From contig CP107246.1 of assembly GCA_030246985.1 (NCBI GenBank), positions 622,282 through 686,281 on the forward strand: DNA of 64,000 bases. The letters run 5' to 3'. The translations under genes were made by a program, and so were the position numbers. The notes below the pieces were generated by a model. The model did not search any database. It was given only the letters and a program-made list of their open reading frames with translations, and was not told where the DNA came from. Each line of letters opens with the position of its first letter. Positions within the stretch are counted from its first letter, which is position 1. Source of the DNA: Candidatus Nitricoxidivorans perseverans (GTDB lineage: Bacteria; Pseudomonadota; Gammaproteobacteria; Burkholderiales; Rhodocyclaceae). This document shows positions 35,987 to 45,728 of the stretch, piece after piece.

Positions 35987-36015
35987 AGCGATCTCCGGTT
36001 CCCATCCCCACCCGC

Positions 36016-36255
36016 TTATTTTTTGAGGTTGTTGTTGACGTAGTCGGTGGCCTGCTGGACCGTGGTGATCTTTTCGGCTTCCTCGTCCGGAATCTCGCAC
36101 TCGAATTCCTCTTCGAGGGCCATCACCAGCTCGACGGTGTCCAGTGAATCGGCACCCAGATCGTCGACGAATGAAGATTCGTTCTTGATGTCGGCCTCGT
36201 TGACGCCCAGCTGTTCGGCGACGATCTTCTTGACGCGTTGTTCGATGTTTTCCAT
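36016..36255 (-). CDS. acpP: Acyl carrier protein
   Basis: The 79-residue acidic protein carries acyl chains on 4'-phosphopantetheine. The attachment serine is in [20 protein letters not shown]. The sequence begins [20 protein letters not shown]. It lies between fabG and fabF, as in E. coli, with a 60-bp upstream gap containing AGGGAG ahead of the ATG. Confidence 0.99.
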   Translation of the reverse strand: MENIEQRVKKIVAEQLGVNEADIKNESSFVDDLGADSLDTVELVMALEEEFECEIPDEEAEKITTVQQATDYVNNNLKK

Positions 36256-36315
36256 TTACAACTCCCTGTAATGAAAGCCCGGCTAGTTTACCAAAAACGG
36301 ATGTGATTCCCGTCG

Positions 36316-37068
36316 CTATTGAGACATGTACATGCCGCCATTGACATGCAGCATCGTGCCCGAAATATATGCGGCCTCCGGACCCGCCAGAAAGGCGACG
36401 GCATTGGCGATATCCTCCGCCTGGCCCAGCCGGCCCAGCGGAATCTTCTGGATCAGCGCGTTGCGCTGTTCGTCCGAGAGCGCGCGGGTCATGGCGGTGT
36501 CGATGAAGCCGGGGGCCACGCAATTGACCGTGATATTGCGGCTGCCGAGCTCCTGCGCCAGCGAACGCGACATGCCGGCGACGCCGGCCTTGGCGGCGGC
36601 GTAGTTGATCTGGCCGGGATTGCCCGCGGCGGCGACCACCGAGGCGATGTTGACGATGCGTCCCTGCCGGGCTTTCATCATGCCTCGCAGGACCAGCTTC
36701 GAAAGGCGGTAGACCGAGGTGAGGTTGGTACTGATGACGGCGTCCCATTCCTCGTCCTTCATGCGCATAGCCAGGTTATCGCGCGTGATGCCCGCGTTGT
36801 TGACCAGGATGGACACGGCGCCGAAGCGCTTTTCGATTTCGGCGATCACCGCTTCGCAGGCGGCGCCGTCGGTGACGTTGAGCACCGCGCCCCAGCCGGG
36901 GATGCCCGCGTCGTCCAGCGATTTCTGGATCTCGGCGGCGGCGGCCTCGTTGATGTCGGCGCCGACGATCGTGGCGCCCCTGCGGCCCAGTTCATGCGCG
37001 ATCGCATGGCCGATGCCGCGCGCGGCGCCCGTCACCAGCGCGATCTGTCCCTTCAGAGCTTCCTGCAT
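36316..37068 (-). CDS. fabG: 3-oxoacyl-ACP reductase
   Basis: FabG performs the first NADPH-dependent reduction in fatty acid elongation. The 250-residue SDR protein has the cofactor motif [23 protein letters not shown], and the Ser-Tyr-Lys triad ([20 protein letters not shown], then AAKAG). Two ATGs are possible: 37074 overlaps the fabD stop, while 37068 has AAAGG at good spacing and was preferred. Confidence 0.97.
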   Translation of the reverse strand: MQEALKGQIALVTGAARGIGHAIAHELGRRGATIVGADINEAAAAEIQKSLDDAGIPGWGAVLNVTDGAACEAVIAEIEKRFGAVSILVNNAGITRDNLAMRMKDEEWDAVISTNLTSVYRLSKLVLRGMMKARQGRIVNIASVVAAAGNPGQINYAAAKAGVAGMSRSLAQELGSRNITVNCVAPGFIDTAMTRALSDEQRNALIQKIPLGRLGQAEDIANAVAFLAGPEAAYISGTMLHVNGGMYMSQ

Positions 37069-37070
37069 GT

Positions 37071-38003
37071 TCATCCTTTCGTAGCCAAAATGGCCGCGTC
37101 GAGGCTCGCCCGGTCGTTCATGGCGCCGCCGGTCAGTCCCTCGGCACAGCGTTTCACCAGCCCGGCCAGCACCTTGCCGGGACCGCATTCGAAGACATGG
37201 GTGATGCCGGCCGCCCGCATGGCGCGCATCGTCTCGACCCAGCGCACCGGCGAGGCGGCCTGACGCACCAGGGCATCGCGAATCGCATCGGGATCTTCCG
37301 CGCAGACGACATCCACGTTGTTCAGCACAGGCGTCAGCGGGGGCGAGACGGGAACGTCCGCCAGGCGCGCCTTGAGCCTTTCGGCCGCCGGCAGCATCAG
37401 CGACGAGTGGAAGGGGGCGGACACCGGCAGCATCACCGCGCGTTTCGCGCCCTTCGCCTTGCAAGCTTCCGCCGCGCGCTCCACCGCGGCCTTGTGGCCG
37501 GCGATCACCGTCTGTTCCGGCGAGTTGAAATTCACCGCTTGAACCACCTGCCCCTGGGCGGCCTCTTCACAGGCGGCCTCCACAAGCGCGACGTCGAGGT
37601 TGAGGATCGCCGCCATGGCGCCCTCGCCCGCCGGCACGGCCTCCTGCATGACCTTGGCGCGCAGTTCCACCAGCGGTGCCGCATCCGAAAGACTCATCGC
37701 GCCGGTGGCGACCAGTGCCGCGTATTCGCCGAGGCTGTGGCCGGCCATCATCGCCGGCCGGGCGCCGCCAAGTTCCTGCCAGAGCCGCCAGACGGCCACG
37801 CCCGCCGTCAGCATCAGCGGTTGGGTGTTCACCGTCTGGTTCAGGGCCTCGGCGGGGCCTTCCGTGGCCAGCCGCCAGAGGTCGCGCCCCAGCGCGGACG
37901 AGGCTTCGTCGAAGGTGGCGCGGATGACCGGGCTGTCGCCGTAGGCCGCCATCATGCCCATCGATTGGGAGCCCTGGCCTGGAAACACTAATGCAAATTT
38001 CAT
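37071..38003 (-). CDS. fabD: Malonyl-CoA:ACP transacylase
   Basis: FabD loads malonyl groups onto ACP. The 310-residue protein begins MKFALVFPGQGSQSMGMMAA and has the nucleophile elbow MMAGHSLGEYAALVATGA; the catalytic His lies in VSAPFHSSLM. It lies 10 bp after fabH and overlaps the first possible fabG start. Confidence 0.98.
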   Translation of the reverse strand: MKFALVFPGQGSQSMGMMAAYGDSPVIRATFDEASSALGRDLWRLATEGPAEALNQTVNTQPLMLTAGVAVWRLWQELGGARPAMMAGHSLGEYAALVATGAMSLSDAAPLVELRAKVMQEAVPAGEGAMAAILNLDVALVEAACEEAAQGQVVQAVNFNSPEQTVIAGHKAAVERAAEACKAKGAKRAVMLPVSAPFHSSLMLPAAERLKARLADVPVSPPLTPVLNNVDVVCAEDPDAIRDALVRQAASPVRWVETMRAMRAAGITHVFECGPGKVLAGLVKRCAEGLTGGAMNDRASLDAAILATKG

Positions 38004-38013
38004 CGATCGAATC

Positions 38014-38994
38014 TCAGAATCTCAGGAGCGCGGCGCCCCAGGTGAAGCCGCCGCCGACGCCTTCCAGCAGCACCGTGTCGCCGCGCTTGATCCGGCCTGC
38101 GCGCACCGATTCGTCCAGGGCCAGCGGAATCGAGGCCGCCGAGGTGTTGCCGTGGCGATCCACGGTGACGATGCATTTCTCCGGCGGCAAATGGAGCTTC
38201 TTGGCCGTCGCCTGCATGATGCGGATGTTGGCTTGGTGAGGCAGCAGCCAATCGATTTGGTCCGGCGACATGTCCGCGGCGGCCAGCACTTCCCCGGCCA
38301 CTTCGGCCAGTACCCGGACGGCGAACTTGAACACGGCCTGGCCGTCCATGCGCACAAGCGGGTCTCCGATGGGCTTGCCGCCGCACAGATGCCCCGGCGC
38401 GGAAAGGATGCCGCCATGGCGGCCGTCCGCATGCAGCGCGCTGGCGAGGATGCCGGGTTCGTCGGAAGCTTCCAGCACGACCGCGCCGGCGCCGTCGCCG
38501 AAAAGCACGCAAGTGCCGCGGTCGCTCCAGTCGAGGAGGCGGGAGAAAACCTCCGCTCCCACGACGAGGACGCATTTGCTCGTTCCCGTCCGGATGAATT
38601 TCTCGGCGATGGAGAGCGCGTAGATGAATCCCCCGCAGACAGCCTGCACGTCGAAGGCAGGCGCGCCGTTCGTGTTGCCCAGCTTTGCCTGCAACAGCGT
38701 GGCGGCGCTCGGGAAGACATAGTCCGGCGTGGAAGTGGCGAGGATGATCAGGTCGACGTCGTCGGGCCGACGGCCGGCGGACTCCAGGGCGCGCCGGCAA
38801 GCTTCCAGGGCCAGGTCGCTCGACGCGACGCCCGCTGGCGCGAGATGGCGCGCGCGGATACCTGTACGCTCGGCGATCCAGGCGTCGGAGGAATCGAGGC
38901 CGTGCGCCGCGATCAGGGCATCGTTGGTGACGGGCGTGCCGGGCAGATGGCTGCCGGTACCGGTGACTCGGGCAAACCGGGGAGCCTGCATCAT
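38014..38994 (-). CDS. fabH: Beta-ketoacyl-ACP synthase III
   Basis: FabH starts fatty acid synthesis by condensing acetyl-CoA with malonyl-ACP. The 326-residue protein has the catalytic Cys in [17 protein letters not shown], His in [12 protein letters not shown] and Asn in [12 protein letters not shown]. Tandem ATGs occur at 38994 and 38991; the first overlaps the plsX stop. Confidence 0.98.
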   Translation of the reverse strand: MMQAPRFARVTGTGSHLPGTPVTNDALIAAHGLDSSDAWIAERTGIRARHLAPAGVASSDLALEACRRALESAGRRPDDVDLIILATSTPDYVFPSAATLLQAKLGNTNGAPAFDVQAVCGGFIYALSIAEKFIRTGTSKCVLVVGAEVFSRLLDWSDRGTCVLFGDGAGAVVLEASDEPGILASALHADGRHGGILSAPGHLCGGKPIGDPLVRMDGQAVFKFAVRVLAEVAGEVLAAADMSPDQIDWLLPHQANIRIMQATAKKLHLPPEKCIVTVDRHGNTSAASIPLALDESVRAGRIKRGDTVLLEGVGGGFTWGAALLRF

Positions 38995-40031
38995 GCGGCC
39001 ACGGGGATCGATTGCGCCAGCCGTGCGGCGATTTTCTCGGGCAGGCGTTTGCGGGCCGCTTCCGCGGCGCGTTCAAGCGCGCAGCGGAAGGCATAGGCGT
39101 CGGCCGAGCCATGACTCTTGAAAACGATACCCCGGAGGCCGAGAAGCCCCGCCCCGTTGTAGCTGCGGTGGTCGAAGCGGCGCCTGAATGCCTTGATGAC
39201 CGGCAGCGCCGCCAGCGCGGTCATCTTCGTGAAAATATTGCGGGAGAACTCCTCCTTGAGGGCACCGGCAATCATCTGCGCCAAACCCTCGGACGCCTTG
39301 AGCACCGCATTGCCGACAAAGCCGTCGCAAACCACCACGTCGGTGACCCCCCTGTAAATATCGTCGCCCTCGATGTTGCCGTGGAAATTGAGGCCGCTCT
39401 CCTTGAGCAGTTCGGCGGCGCGCTTGACGATCTCGTTTCCCTTGATGTCCTCTTCACCGATGTTGAGCAGGCCGACGCTTGGGCCGCTGTTCGAATAATC
39501 CCGGTGTTCGAGGGCGGATACGAGCATGGCGCCCATGATACCAAACTGGAGCAGATGCTCCGGCTGGCAGTCGACGTTGGCGCCCAAATCCAGCACATAG
39601 GTATGTCCCTTGACGGTCGGCAGGATGCCGGCGATGGCCGGCCGGTCGATGCCGGGCAAGGTCTTCAGCACGAAACGGGAAATAGCCATCAGCGCGCCGG
39701 TGTTGCCGGCGGAAACGGCGGCGTCGGCCACGCCTTCCTTCACGAGGTCGGCGGCGACGCGCATGGAGGAATCCTTCTTGTTGCGGAGGGCCGATGCCAC
39801 CGGCTCGTGCATTTCCACGGTTTCGCTGGCGTGACGGATTCGCAGGCGCTCCCCGAATTCCGCCAGCGCGTTGCCGGGCATCGAACGCAAATGGGGGCGC
39901 AGATCTTCTTCACGGCCGACCAGAAGCGTGGCGCAATCCGGATTGCGCCGGAGGAAATCGACAACGGCGGGAACGGTGACCGACGGGCCGTGGTCGCCGC
40001 CCATGCAATCCACCGCAATGGTAATTGCCAT
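38991..40031 (-). CDS. plsX: Phosphate acyltransferase PlsX
   Basis: PlsX converts acyl-ACP to acyl-phosphate, the acyl donor for PlsY in phospholipid synthesis. The 346-residue protein begins [20 protein letters not shown] and contains [17 protein letters not shown] and [17 protein letters not shown]. The frame is open 13 codons further, into a large hairpin; the ATG at 40031 matches the family. It is downstream of rpmF, as in most proteobacteria. Confidence 0.97.
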   Translation of the reverse strand: MAITIAVDCMGGDHGPSVTVPAVVDFLRRNPDCATLLVGREEDLRPHLRSMPGNALAEFGERLRIRHASETVEMHEPVASALRNKKDSSMRVAADLVKEGVADAAVSAGNTGALMAISRFVLKTLPGIDRPAIAGILPTVKGHTYVLDLGANVDCQPEHLLQFGIMGAMLVSALEHRDYSNSGPSVGLLNIGEEDIKGNEIVKRAAELLKESGLNFHGNIEGDDIYRGVTDVVVCDGFVGNAVLKASEGLAQMIAGALKEEFSRNIFTKMTALAALPVIKAFRRRFDHRSYNGAGLLGLRGIVFKSHGSADAYAFRCALERAAEAARKRLPEKIAARLAQSIPVAA

Positions 40032-40048
40032 CAGAGAAGGACTCTCAA

Positions 40049-40087
40049 GCAAACGGCCGGCTGCGATCATCGCAACCGGCCGTTTGC
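40049..40087 (-). other. Long hairpin between rpmF and plsX
   Basis: Arms GCAAACGGCCGG (40049-40060) and CCGGCCGTTTGC (40076-40087) are perfect complements. The interior also pairs (TGCGAT at 40062-40067 with ATCGCA at 40069-40074) apart from one mismatch, so almost all of the 39 nt can form one stem. No U-run follows on the minus strand. An mRNA processing or stabilising element uncoupling rpmF from the fab genes is more likely than a simple terminator. Confidence 0.7.
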
Positions 40088-40097
40088 GCCGAGATGG

Positions 40098-40277
40098 TTA
40101 CTCGCCCTTGGCCTTGAGGACCTTCTTGCCCCGATAGACGCCGGAGGGGGACACGTGGTGGCGCAGGTGCACCTCGCCCGTGGTCGGCTCGACGGCCAGC
40201 GGGGGGTTGGTCAGAAAGTCATGGGCGCGGTGCATGCCGCGCTTAGAGGGAGACTTCTTGTTCTGCTGAACAGCCAT
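40098..40277 (-). CDS. rpmF: 50S ribosomal protein L32
   Basis: The 59-residue protein begins [20 protein letters not shown], the L32 signature, and ends in a lysine-rich tail ([10 protein letters not shown]). The zinc-binding cysteines of some L32 proteins are absent, as is common in proteobacteria. AAGGAG lies 7 nt before the ATG at 40277, which rules out the in-frame ATG two codons earlier. The yceD-rpmF-plsX order is conserved. Confidence 0.98.
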   Translation of the reverse strand: MAVQQNKKSPSKRGMHRAHDFLTNPPLAVEPTTGEVHLRHHVSPSGVYRGKKVLKAKGE

Positions 40278-40279
40278 GT

Positions 40280-40774
40280 TCAAACTCCTTTTCTAAACTT
40301 TGCCAGCACCGCAAAAGGCGATGGCTCGCGTTCATCAAACGCCGCCGGCGGCCGGCAATTCTCGTGTCGCGGGGCGATGGGCAGCGCAAGAAGCACTTCC
40401 TCCTCGACCAGCGGCAACAAGGCCAGCGCCTTGTCGGCCTCGATGGCGTCGGACCGGTCGTCCGCCAACTCGTCGTCCGGCCATTCCTCGCCCGGCGGCA
40501 CCAGCAGCAGCCGGCTTTCCAGGTCGACTGGCCAGATCACCGTTTCCAGGCACCGCTGACAGCGCAGGCTCAAGTTTCCTTGCAGCCGCAATGTCAGGGT
40601 ATGCCGTCCGCCGTCCTGCCGTTCGCCCGTCAATTCCCAGTGCAGCGAACCACGCATTGAGCCATTGTCATCGACAAGAACATCCGCCAGCCTCGGGAAT
40701 GCCCCGACAGGCGCATTTCCTTCCAGCCGACCACCCTCGCGGGTGAACTCCAGGCTGTCGATCACTATGTTCAA
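40280..40774 (-). CDS. yceD: YceD/DUF177 family protein (23S rRNA accumulation)
   Basis: The 164-residue protein contains the family motif [20 protein letters not shown] and ends near [12 protein letters not shown]. YceD is needed for normal 23S rRNA levels and is co-transcribed with rpmF across bacteria; rpmF starts 2 bp downstream. Three cysteines (CQRC and HENC) could bind metal. Confidence 0.93.
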   Translation of the reverse strand: MNIVIDSLEFTREGGRLEGNAPVGAFPRLADVLVDDNGSMRGSLHWELTGERQDGGRHTLTLRLQGNLSLRCQRCLETVIWPVDLESRLLLVPPGEEWPDDELADDRSDAIEADKALALLPLVEEEVLLALPIAPRHENCRPPAAFDEREPSPFAVLAKFRKGV

Positions 40775-40843
40775 GGTTGCCTAGCACGACATAAAGGGGG
40801 CGGATGCTATCATGCCGGCCGATCCTAGGTCAAAGAAAAAACC

Positions 40844-41422
40844 ATGCCTCGCCTGATTCTTGCCTCGACTTCCCCCTTCCGTCGCGAACTGCTCGCCCGC
40901 CTGCAAATCCCCTTCGAAGCCGTGGCGCCGGATGCCGACGAGTCGGCGCTTCCCGGCGAATCCCCGGCCGCCACGGCCGAGCGCCTGGCGGTGATCAAGG
41001 CCCGCGCGGTCGCCGGCCGCTTCCCCGACGCCCTGATCATCGGCTCGGACCAGGTGGCCTTCCTGGGGGAGGCCCGCTTCGGCAAACCGGGCACCCGTGA
41101 AAACGCCGCCGCCCAGCTGTGGGCCATGAGCGGCAAGACCGTGATTTTCCATACCGGCCTGTGCCTGCTGAACGCCGCCACCGGCCGCACCCATCTGCGC
41201 GGCGTGCCGACCGAGGTGCGGTTTCGCGAGCTCTCGGATGCCGAGATCGCCCGCTATCTGGACAGGGAAGACGCCCTCAACTGCGCCGGCAGCGCGAAAT
41301 CGGAAGGGCTGGGCATCGCCCTGCTCGAAAGCCTGCGCGGCGACGATCCCAACGCCCTGGTCGGCCTGCCGCTGATCGCGCTCGCCGGCATGCTGCGGGC
41401 CGAGGGCGTCGAACTGCCCTGA
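40844..41422 (+). CDS. Maf family nucleoside triphosphate pyrophosphatase (YceF type)
   Basis: The 192-residue protein begins [20 protein letters not shown] and has the Maf motifs [11 protein letters not shown] and [12 protein letters not shown]. Divergence from yceD-rpmF matches E. coli yceF, whose product hydrolyses m7GTP; the serine-rich YceF-type start supports this over the dTTP/UTP-type YhdE. An extended -10-like TGCTATCAT lies at 40805-40813. The stop overlaps the next ATG (TGATG). Confidence 0.93.
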   Translation: MPRLILASTSPFRRELLARLQIPFEAVAPDADESALPGESPAATAERLAVIKARAVAGRFPDALIIGSDQVAFLGEARFGKPGTRENAAAQLWAMSGKTVIFHTGLCLLNAATGRTHLRGVPTEVRFRELSDAEIARYLDREDALNCAGSAKSEGLGIALLESLRGDDPNALVGLPLIALAGMLRAEGVELP

Positions 41423-42135
41423 TGCCCGGCGCGCTCCACCTGATCCCTTCGTCGCTCGGTGAAATTCCCTGGCCGACGTACCTGCCGGCCGAAACGCGGG
41501 ATGCCGCCTGCCGGCTGAAGCGATTCATCGCCGAAAACGCAAAGACCGCCCGCGCCGAACTGAAGCGGCTCGGCCATCCCATGCCCCTGCGTGAGATCGC
41601 CATCGAACAACTGCCGGAAAAACTGTCGCCGGCCGATATCGAGCGGCTGCTGGCGCCGCTGACCGCTGGCCACGACGTCGGGTTAATGTCCGAGGCAGGC
41701 TGTCCCGGCGTCGCCGATCCCGGCGCGCCGCTCGTGCGCCGCGCCCACGAACTCTGCATCCCGGTAAAGCCGCTGGTCGGCCCCTCCTCCCTGCTGCTGG
41801 CGCTCATGGCCTCCGGGCTGGAGGGCCAGCGCTTCGCCTTCCACGGCTATCTGCCCGCGCGCGAACCGGAAAGAAGCAAACGAATTGCGGAACTGGAAAA
41901 GGAATCGGCGCGGCGGCACGAAACGCAGATATTCATCGAGGCGCCCTACCGCAACGAAGCGCTCTTCAAGGCGCTGCTGGCGGCCTTGGGGGAGAAGACG
42001 CGGCTGTGCATCGCGGCCGACCTCACGCTGCCGGGCGAGACGATCGCCACGCGCACGGTCGGCGAATGGCGGCGGCTGCCGGCACCCGGTATCGACCGCC
42101 GGCCGACGGTCTTCCTGCTTCTCAGGACAACTTAG
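41422..42135 (+). CDS. SAM-dependent methyltransferase, RsmI-like (tetrapyrrole methylase fold)
   Basis: The 237-residue protein has the RsmI-type substrate/SAM loops LMSEAGCPGVADPGAPLV and VGPSSLLLALMASGLEGQRF, then AFHGYLPA. It is shorter than true RsmI (about 285 residues) and begins [20 protein letters not shown] rather than with the RsmI glycine-rich start. Relatives are common next to maf in proteobacteria; the rRNA or other substrate is unknown. Translationally coupled to maf. Confidence 0.88.
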   Translation: MPGALHLIPSSLGEIPWPTYLPAETRDAACRLKRFIAENAKTARAELKRLGHPMPLREIAIEQLPEKLSPADIERLLAPLTAGHDVGLMSEAGCPGVADPGAPLVRRAHELCIPVKPLVGPSSLLLALMASGLEGQRFAFHGYLPAREPERSKRIAELEKESARRHETQIFIEAPYRNEALFKALLAALGEKTRLCIAADLTLPGETIATRTVGEWRRLPAPGIDRRPTVFLLLRTT

Positions 42136-42150
42136 CGAGGGGATTCTCCC

Positions 42151-42786
42151 TTAACGAGGAGACTCCATCTGCTTCTTGGCGAATTTCGATGACGCCATCG
42201 AGATCATGTATTCGATCGCCGACTTGACTTCCGCATCGCTCACCGAGGCGAGTCCGCCGCGGGATGGCATCTTGTTGTGGCCGTTGATGGCGCTTTCGGT
42301 CAAGCCATCAACACCTTTCTGCGCTATCCGCGCCCCCCATGCCTGATAGTCGTCGCTCTTCGGCGCGCCCTCCTTGCCCGTGGCGTGACATGAACCGCAA
42401 CGCTTGCCATAGAGATCTTTTCCGCTGATTTCCGCATTGATCATGGCTTTGTTCAGGGTGGCATGGGCTTCGCTCTTTGGAATGATCATGTAAATGATGG
42501 CCCGCGTAACCTCGAGATCAGTCAGGGAGCTTTCCCCGCCGTGCGCGGGCATTCCACGGTAACCACGCACGGCGTGACCAGCGAGAGTCTTTATTCCTTG
42601 AGTCATCCTCTTGCCCCAGTCCGCGGTATTGCCGATTTTTGGCGCTCCATCCCGCCCATCGGCATGGCACTTGGCGCACACGGCCTTGACGACTTCGGCG
42701 CCTGTCTGATCTTTCCCGGCAACCGCTCCGTTCATCATCATTGCGAGCGCGGAACCAGCCGCGACCATCAGAATAGTTTTCTTCAT
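42151..42786 (-). CDS. Dihaem cytochrome c (c5-like domains)
   Basis: The 211-residue protein has a signal peptide (MKKTILMVAAGSALAMMMNG, then AVAG) and two c-type haem sites, CAKCH and CGSCH. Each is followed by a candidate axial Met (GYRGMPAHGG and GHNKMPSRGG). The two halves resemble each other, which suggests duplication of a c5-like domain. It would be a periplasmic electron carrier. Its partner is not in the window; it is downstream of sppA with a 61-bp gap and convergent with the methyltransferase. Confidence 0.92.
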   Translation of the reverse strand: MKKTILMVAAGSALAMMMNGAVAGKDQTGAEVVKAVCAKCHADGRDGAPKIGNTADWGKRMTQGIKTLAGHAVRGYRGMPAHGGESSLTDLEVTRAIIYMIIPKSEAHATLNKAMINAEISGKDLYGKRCGSCHATGKEGAPKSDDYQAWGARIAQKGVDGLTESAINGHNKMPSRGGLASVSDAEVKSAIEYMISMASSKFAKKQMESPR

Positions 42787-42847
42787 ATCCCCCGGACCTC
42801 GGTTGCTGTTGATGGCAGATTAAGCGCCCTAAGATTAGCATGACACT

Positions 42848-43792
42848 TCAGCGGAGGGTGAACCGCGAGAAGGCGTTGGCCATCCCCTCCGCCATGTCGG
42901 CGCCGAACTGCCGGGCGAACTTTTCGGCAAAGTTCTGCCTGACGGTGTAATCGCGAACATCCTCGGCCTTGATGACGTCGCGCGCCACCGAATCGATCGT
43001 GCCGTAGCCGTCGACCAGGCCCAGCTCGATGCTCTTCGCGCCGGACCACATCAGACCGGAGAACATTTCCGGGGTTTCCCTCAGCCGCTTGCCGCGCCCC
43101 TTGCGCACCACGTCGATGAACTGCTGGTGGATTTCCTCGAGCATCTGCTGGGCGTGGGCCTTGTGCTGCGCGTTCTGGGGCGAGAAGGGGTCGAGGAATC
43201 CCTTGTTCTCGCCGGCGGTCAGCAGACGCCGTTCGACCCCCAGCTTATCCATGGAGCCGGTAAAGCCGAAACCGTCCATCAGCACGCCGATGGAACCGAC
43301 GATACTGGCCTTGTCCACGTAAATCCTGTCAGCAGCAGCCGCCACATAGTAGCCGCCCGAGGCGCAGATATCCTCCACCACCGCGTACAGGGGCTTGTCG
43401 GGGTGCTTGCCGCGAAGGCGCCGGATCTCGTCGTTGATGATACCCGCCTGCACCGGGCTGCCGCCCGGGCTGTTGATGCGCAGGATGATGCCGGCCGCGC
43501 CCTTGCTCTCAAAGGCGCCCTGCAGGGCGCCGATGACGTTCTCGGCCGATCCGTCGCCCCGGGCCTGGATCACGCCGGTGATTTCGATCAGGGCGGTATG
43601 TCTCTTTCTCTCCACCAGGTCGGCCGTATCGCTCCAGTCGCCCAGCATCGTGAACAGCAGCGCAAGGCAGCCGAAGCCCAGCAGCTTGAAGAAGATGCCC
43701 CAGCGCCGGCGGCGGCGCTGTTCGACGAGCGTCTCCAGGGCAAGCTTCTCGATGATCTTGCGTTCCCAGCCGGGGTCGTTGGATTCGGGCAC
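42848..43792 (-). CDS. sppA: Signal peptide peptidase SppA (short S49 form)
   Basis: The 314-residue protein has one N-terminal transmembrane helix (about residues 32-50) and an S49 domain. The serine nucleophile is in KASIVGSIGVLMDGFG and the probable lysine base in AGENKGFLDPFSPQN. GIILRINSPGGSPVQAG and ICASGGYYVAAAADRIY are conserved. It is of the single-domain length found in Bacillus SppA. It lies downstream of a HAD phosphatase and rluC. Confidence 0.94.
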   Translation of the reverse strand: MPESNDPGWERKIIEKLALETLVEQRRRRRWGIFFKLLGFGCLALLFTMLGDWSDTADLVERKRHTALIEITGVIQARGDGSAENVIGALQGAFESKGAAGIILRINSPGGSPVQAGIINDEIRRLRGKHPDKPLYAVVEDICASGGYYVAAAADRIYVDKASIVGSIGVLMDGFGFTGSMDKLGVERRLLTAGENKGFLDPFSPQNAQHKAHAQQMLEEIHQQFIDVVRKGRGKRLRETPEMFSGLMWSGAKSIELGLVDGYGTIDSVARDVIKAEDVRDYTVRQNFAEKFARQFGADMAEGMANAFSRFTLR

Positions 43793-43818
43793 GTTCTTCT
43801 TTCCTCAAGTAAATGTCA

Positions 43819-44475
43819 TCATGCGTTCGCGGACAACCATTGTCGCAGATCACCTATATCGCGCGCCAGATGCAGCGGCGCCTCAGCCGCCAGGGCCACG
43901 GGCGGATGCGCCCCGTAGGCGGCGGCCACCGCCGGCACGCCGGCGTTCCTTGCCATCAGGAGATCGTGGGTCGTGTCGCCGATCATCAAAGTCAGCGCCG
44001 GCGGGACGGCGAATTCGTCCATCAGCTCTTCCAGCATCTGCGGGTGAGGCTTGGAATGGCACTCGTCGGCGCAGCGGGTGGCATGGAAAAGCCCGCCGAT
44101 GCCGCTGCCGGCCAGCGCCCGGTCGAGGCCCTTGCGCGACTTGCCCGTGGCGATGCCGAGGAAATAGCCGGCCTCGCCCAGCTCCAGCACGAGTTCGCTG
44201 GCGCCTTCGAACAGTTCCAGCTCGTGATCGCGGGACAAGTAGTGATGACGATAGCGATCGACCAGATCGTCGTATTGCGTTTCCGGCAGGTCCGGCAGCG
44301 CGTAGCGCAGGGCCTCTTCCAGGCCTAGGCCGATGATGTGGCGCGCACGCTCGTCCGAAGGCGGCGCCAGCCCCAGGTCGACCGCCGCCGCCTGCACGCT
44401 GGCGACGATGGCCCCCGCCGAATCCATCAGCGTACCGTCCCAGTCGAACACGATCAGATCAAAGCGCTTCGCCAT
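43819..44475 (-). CDS. HAD-superfamily phosphatase (phosphoglycolate phosphatase-like)
   Basis: The 218-residue protein has motif I FDWDGTLMDS, motif II GIATGKSRKG, the motif III lysine in HSKPHPQML and motif IV MIGDTTHDLLMARNAG, with a helical cap. It fits the Gph/HAD-IA group; the substrate is uncertain. The start MAKRFDLIVFDWDGT is 7 codons inside the longest frame. It overlaps the end of rluC by 17 bp, a pairing common in betaproteobacteria. Confidence 0.92.
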   Translation of the reverse strand: MAKRFDLIVFDWDGTLMDSAGAIVASVQAAAVDLGLAPPSDERARHIIGLGLEEALRYALPDLPETQYDDLVDRYRHHYLSRDHELELFEGASELVLELGEAGYFLGIATGKSRKGLDRALAGSGIGGLFHATRCADECHSKPHPQMLEELMDEFAVPPALTLMIGDTTHDLLMARNAGVPAVAAAYGAHPPVALAAEAPLHLARDIGDLRQWLSANA

Positions 44476-45430
44476 AAGTTCTCGTTTCGTTGGCATCCAG
44501 TCGTTTCAGGAAATCCCGCAGCTCCGGCGGCAGCGGCGCCTCGAGTTCCAGGGGTGGTCCGGCGAGCGGGTGCGGCAAGCTCAGCCTGGCCGCGTGCAGG
44601 AACATGCGTTTCAGCCCGGTCTTCTGCAAGTTCCGGTTCAGGGAATAGTCTCCGTACTTTTCGTCGCCGGCGATTGGAAAGCCGAGATGCGCCAGATGCA
44701 CGCGGATCTGGTGGGTGCGGCCGGTCTTCAGCTCCACCTCGACTAGGCTGAAGTTCTCCCAGCGCGCCACCAGCCGCACGACGCTGTGCGCCGTCTTGCC
44801 ATCGCGCGACACGGCCACGCGACGTTCGCCATCGGCGTTCAGATACTTGTGCAGCGGCAGCTTCACGTGCTGCATGGGATTCGTCCAGCGCCCCCGGACC
44901 AGCGCGAGGTAGCGCTTGGCGATCCCCCCGTCCCGGAACAGGTCGTGCAGGCGGGTGAGCGCCGAGCGTTTCTTTGCGACGATCAGGAGGCCGGAGGTTT
45001 CCCGGTCGAGCCGGTGGGCCAGTTCGAGGAACTTCGCCTGCGGCCGCGCGCGGCGGAGTTGCTCGATCACGCCGAAGGAAACTCCGCTCCCGCCATGCAC
45101 CGCCACGCCGGCCGGCTTGTCGATGATGGCGAGCGCCTCATCCTCGAAGACGAGGGCGAACTCGCGTGCCGGCACGACGGGCTCGGCAAGCCGGTCCGCC
45201 ACGCGCGAGGTTCGTATGGGCGGCACCCGCACCACGTCGCCGGGTTTCAGGCGGCAGTCCGCGCCGACCCGCCCCTTGTTGACCCGCACCTCGCCGCTCC
45301 TGAGGATGCGATAGACGTGGCTTTTGGGCACACCCTTGGCCAGCCGGAGCAGGAAATTGTCGATGCGCTGGCCGGCCGCCCCATCGCCCACTTCGAGCAA
45401 TGTTGCGGAATCTTTGCTCAAGTCCTTCAT
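44459..45430 (-). CDS. rluC: 23S rRNA pseudouridine synthase RluC
   Basis: RluC converts U955, U2504 and U2580 of 23S rRNA to pseudouridine. The 323-residue protein has an N-terminal S4 domain (QRIDNFLLRLAKGVPKSHVY) and the catalytic motif HRLDRETSGLLIVAKK, with the nucleophilic Asp. The ATG at 45430 follows TATATT by only 4 nt, so if that is the -10 element the mRNA would be almost leaderless. It is divergent from rne, as in E. coli. Confidence 0.95.
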   Translation of the reverse strand: MKDLSKDSATLLEVGDGAAGQRIDNFLLRLAKGVPKSHVYRILRSGEVRVNKGRVGADCRLKPGDVVRVPPIRTSRVADRLAEPVVPAREFALVFEDEALAIIDKPAGVAVHGGSGVSFGVIEQLRRARPQAKFLELAHRLDRETSGLLIVAKKRSALTRLHDLFRDGGIAKRYLALVRGRWTNPMQHVKLPLHKYLNADGERRVAVSRDGKTAHSVVRLVARWENFSLVEVELKTGRTHQIRVHLAHLGFPIAGDEKYGDYSLNRNLQKTGLKRMFLHAARLSLPHPLAGPPLELEAPLPPELRDFLKRLDANETRTYGEAL

Positions 45431-45728
45431 TTGAAATATACTGTGCCCTGGTTTGCCGTCACGCGATGGCATGCCCGGCGGCCAGTCCCAATAGTAGCGG
45501 CGGCGCCCCCAGGGTATGTCGCTCACCCGAAGCAGCGATACTACTTGATTGCGCGCAGCACAAGCACAGACGATTTTAAGACGCCGGCGAAGCCGCCGGC
45601 GTTCCACGCACTACGACAAATGTTTGCCGTCAGGCCCATGATCCTGCCCCATACCATCGCAAACCGAGTCGCGTCCGCCTGATTACGGACGGCGTATCGT
45701 CGTGCCCTGCCAGCGCGCGGGAGCACAC
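45431..45728 (+). promoter_or_regulatory. rluC/rne divergent region with putative rne leader hairpin
   Basis: This 298-bp gap contains no gene. It should hold the rne promoter and a long 5' untranslated region, which in E. coli mediates RNase E autoregulation. A perfect 9-bp GC-rich stem, ACGCCGGCG (45581-45589) with CGCCGGCGT (45594-45602) and a 4-nt loop, lies about 127 nt before the rne ATG and has no U-run after it. No convincing -35/-10 pair for rne was found. Confidence 0.55.

Noticed and set aside
39012-40559. 515-codon plus-strand frame over plsX, rpmF and yceD
   Set aside because: It crosses three real genes and the rpmF/plsX hairpin on the other strand, which is typical of a compositional shadow frame.
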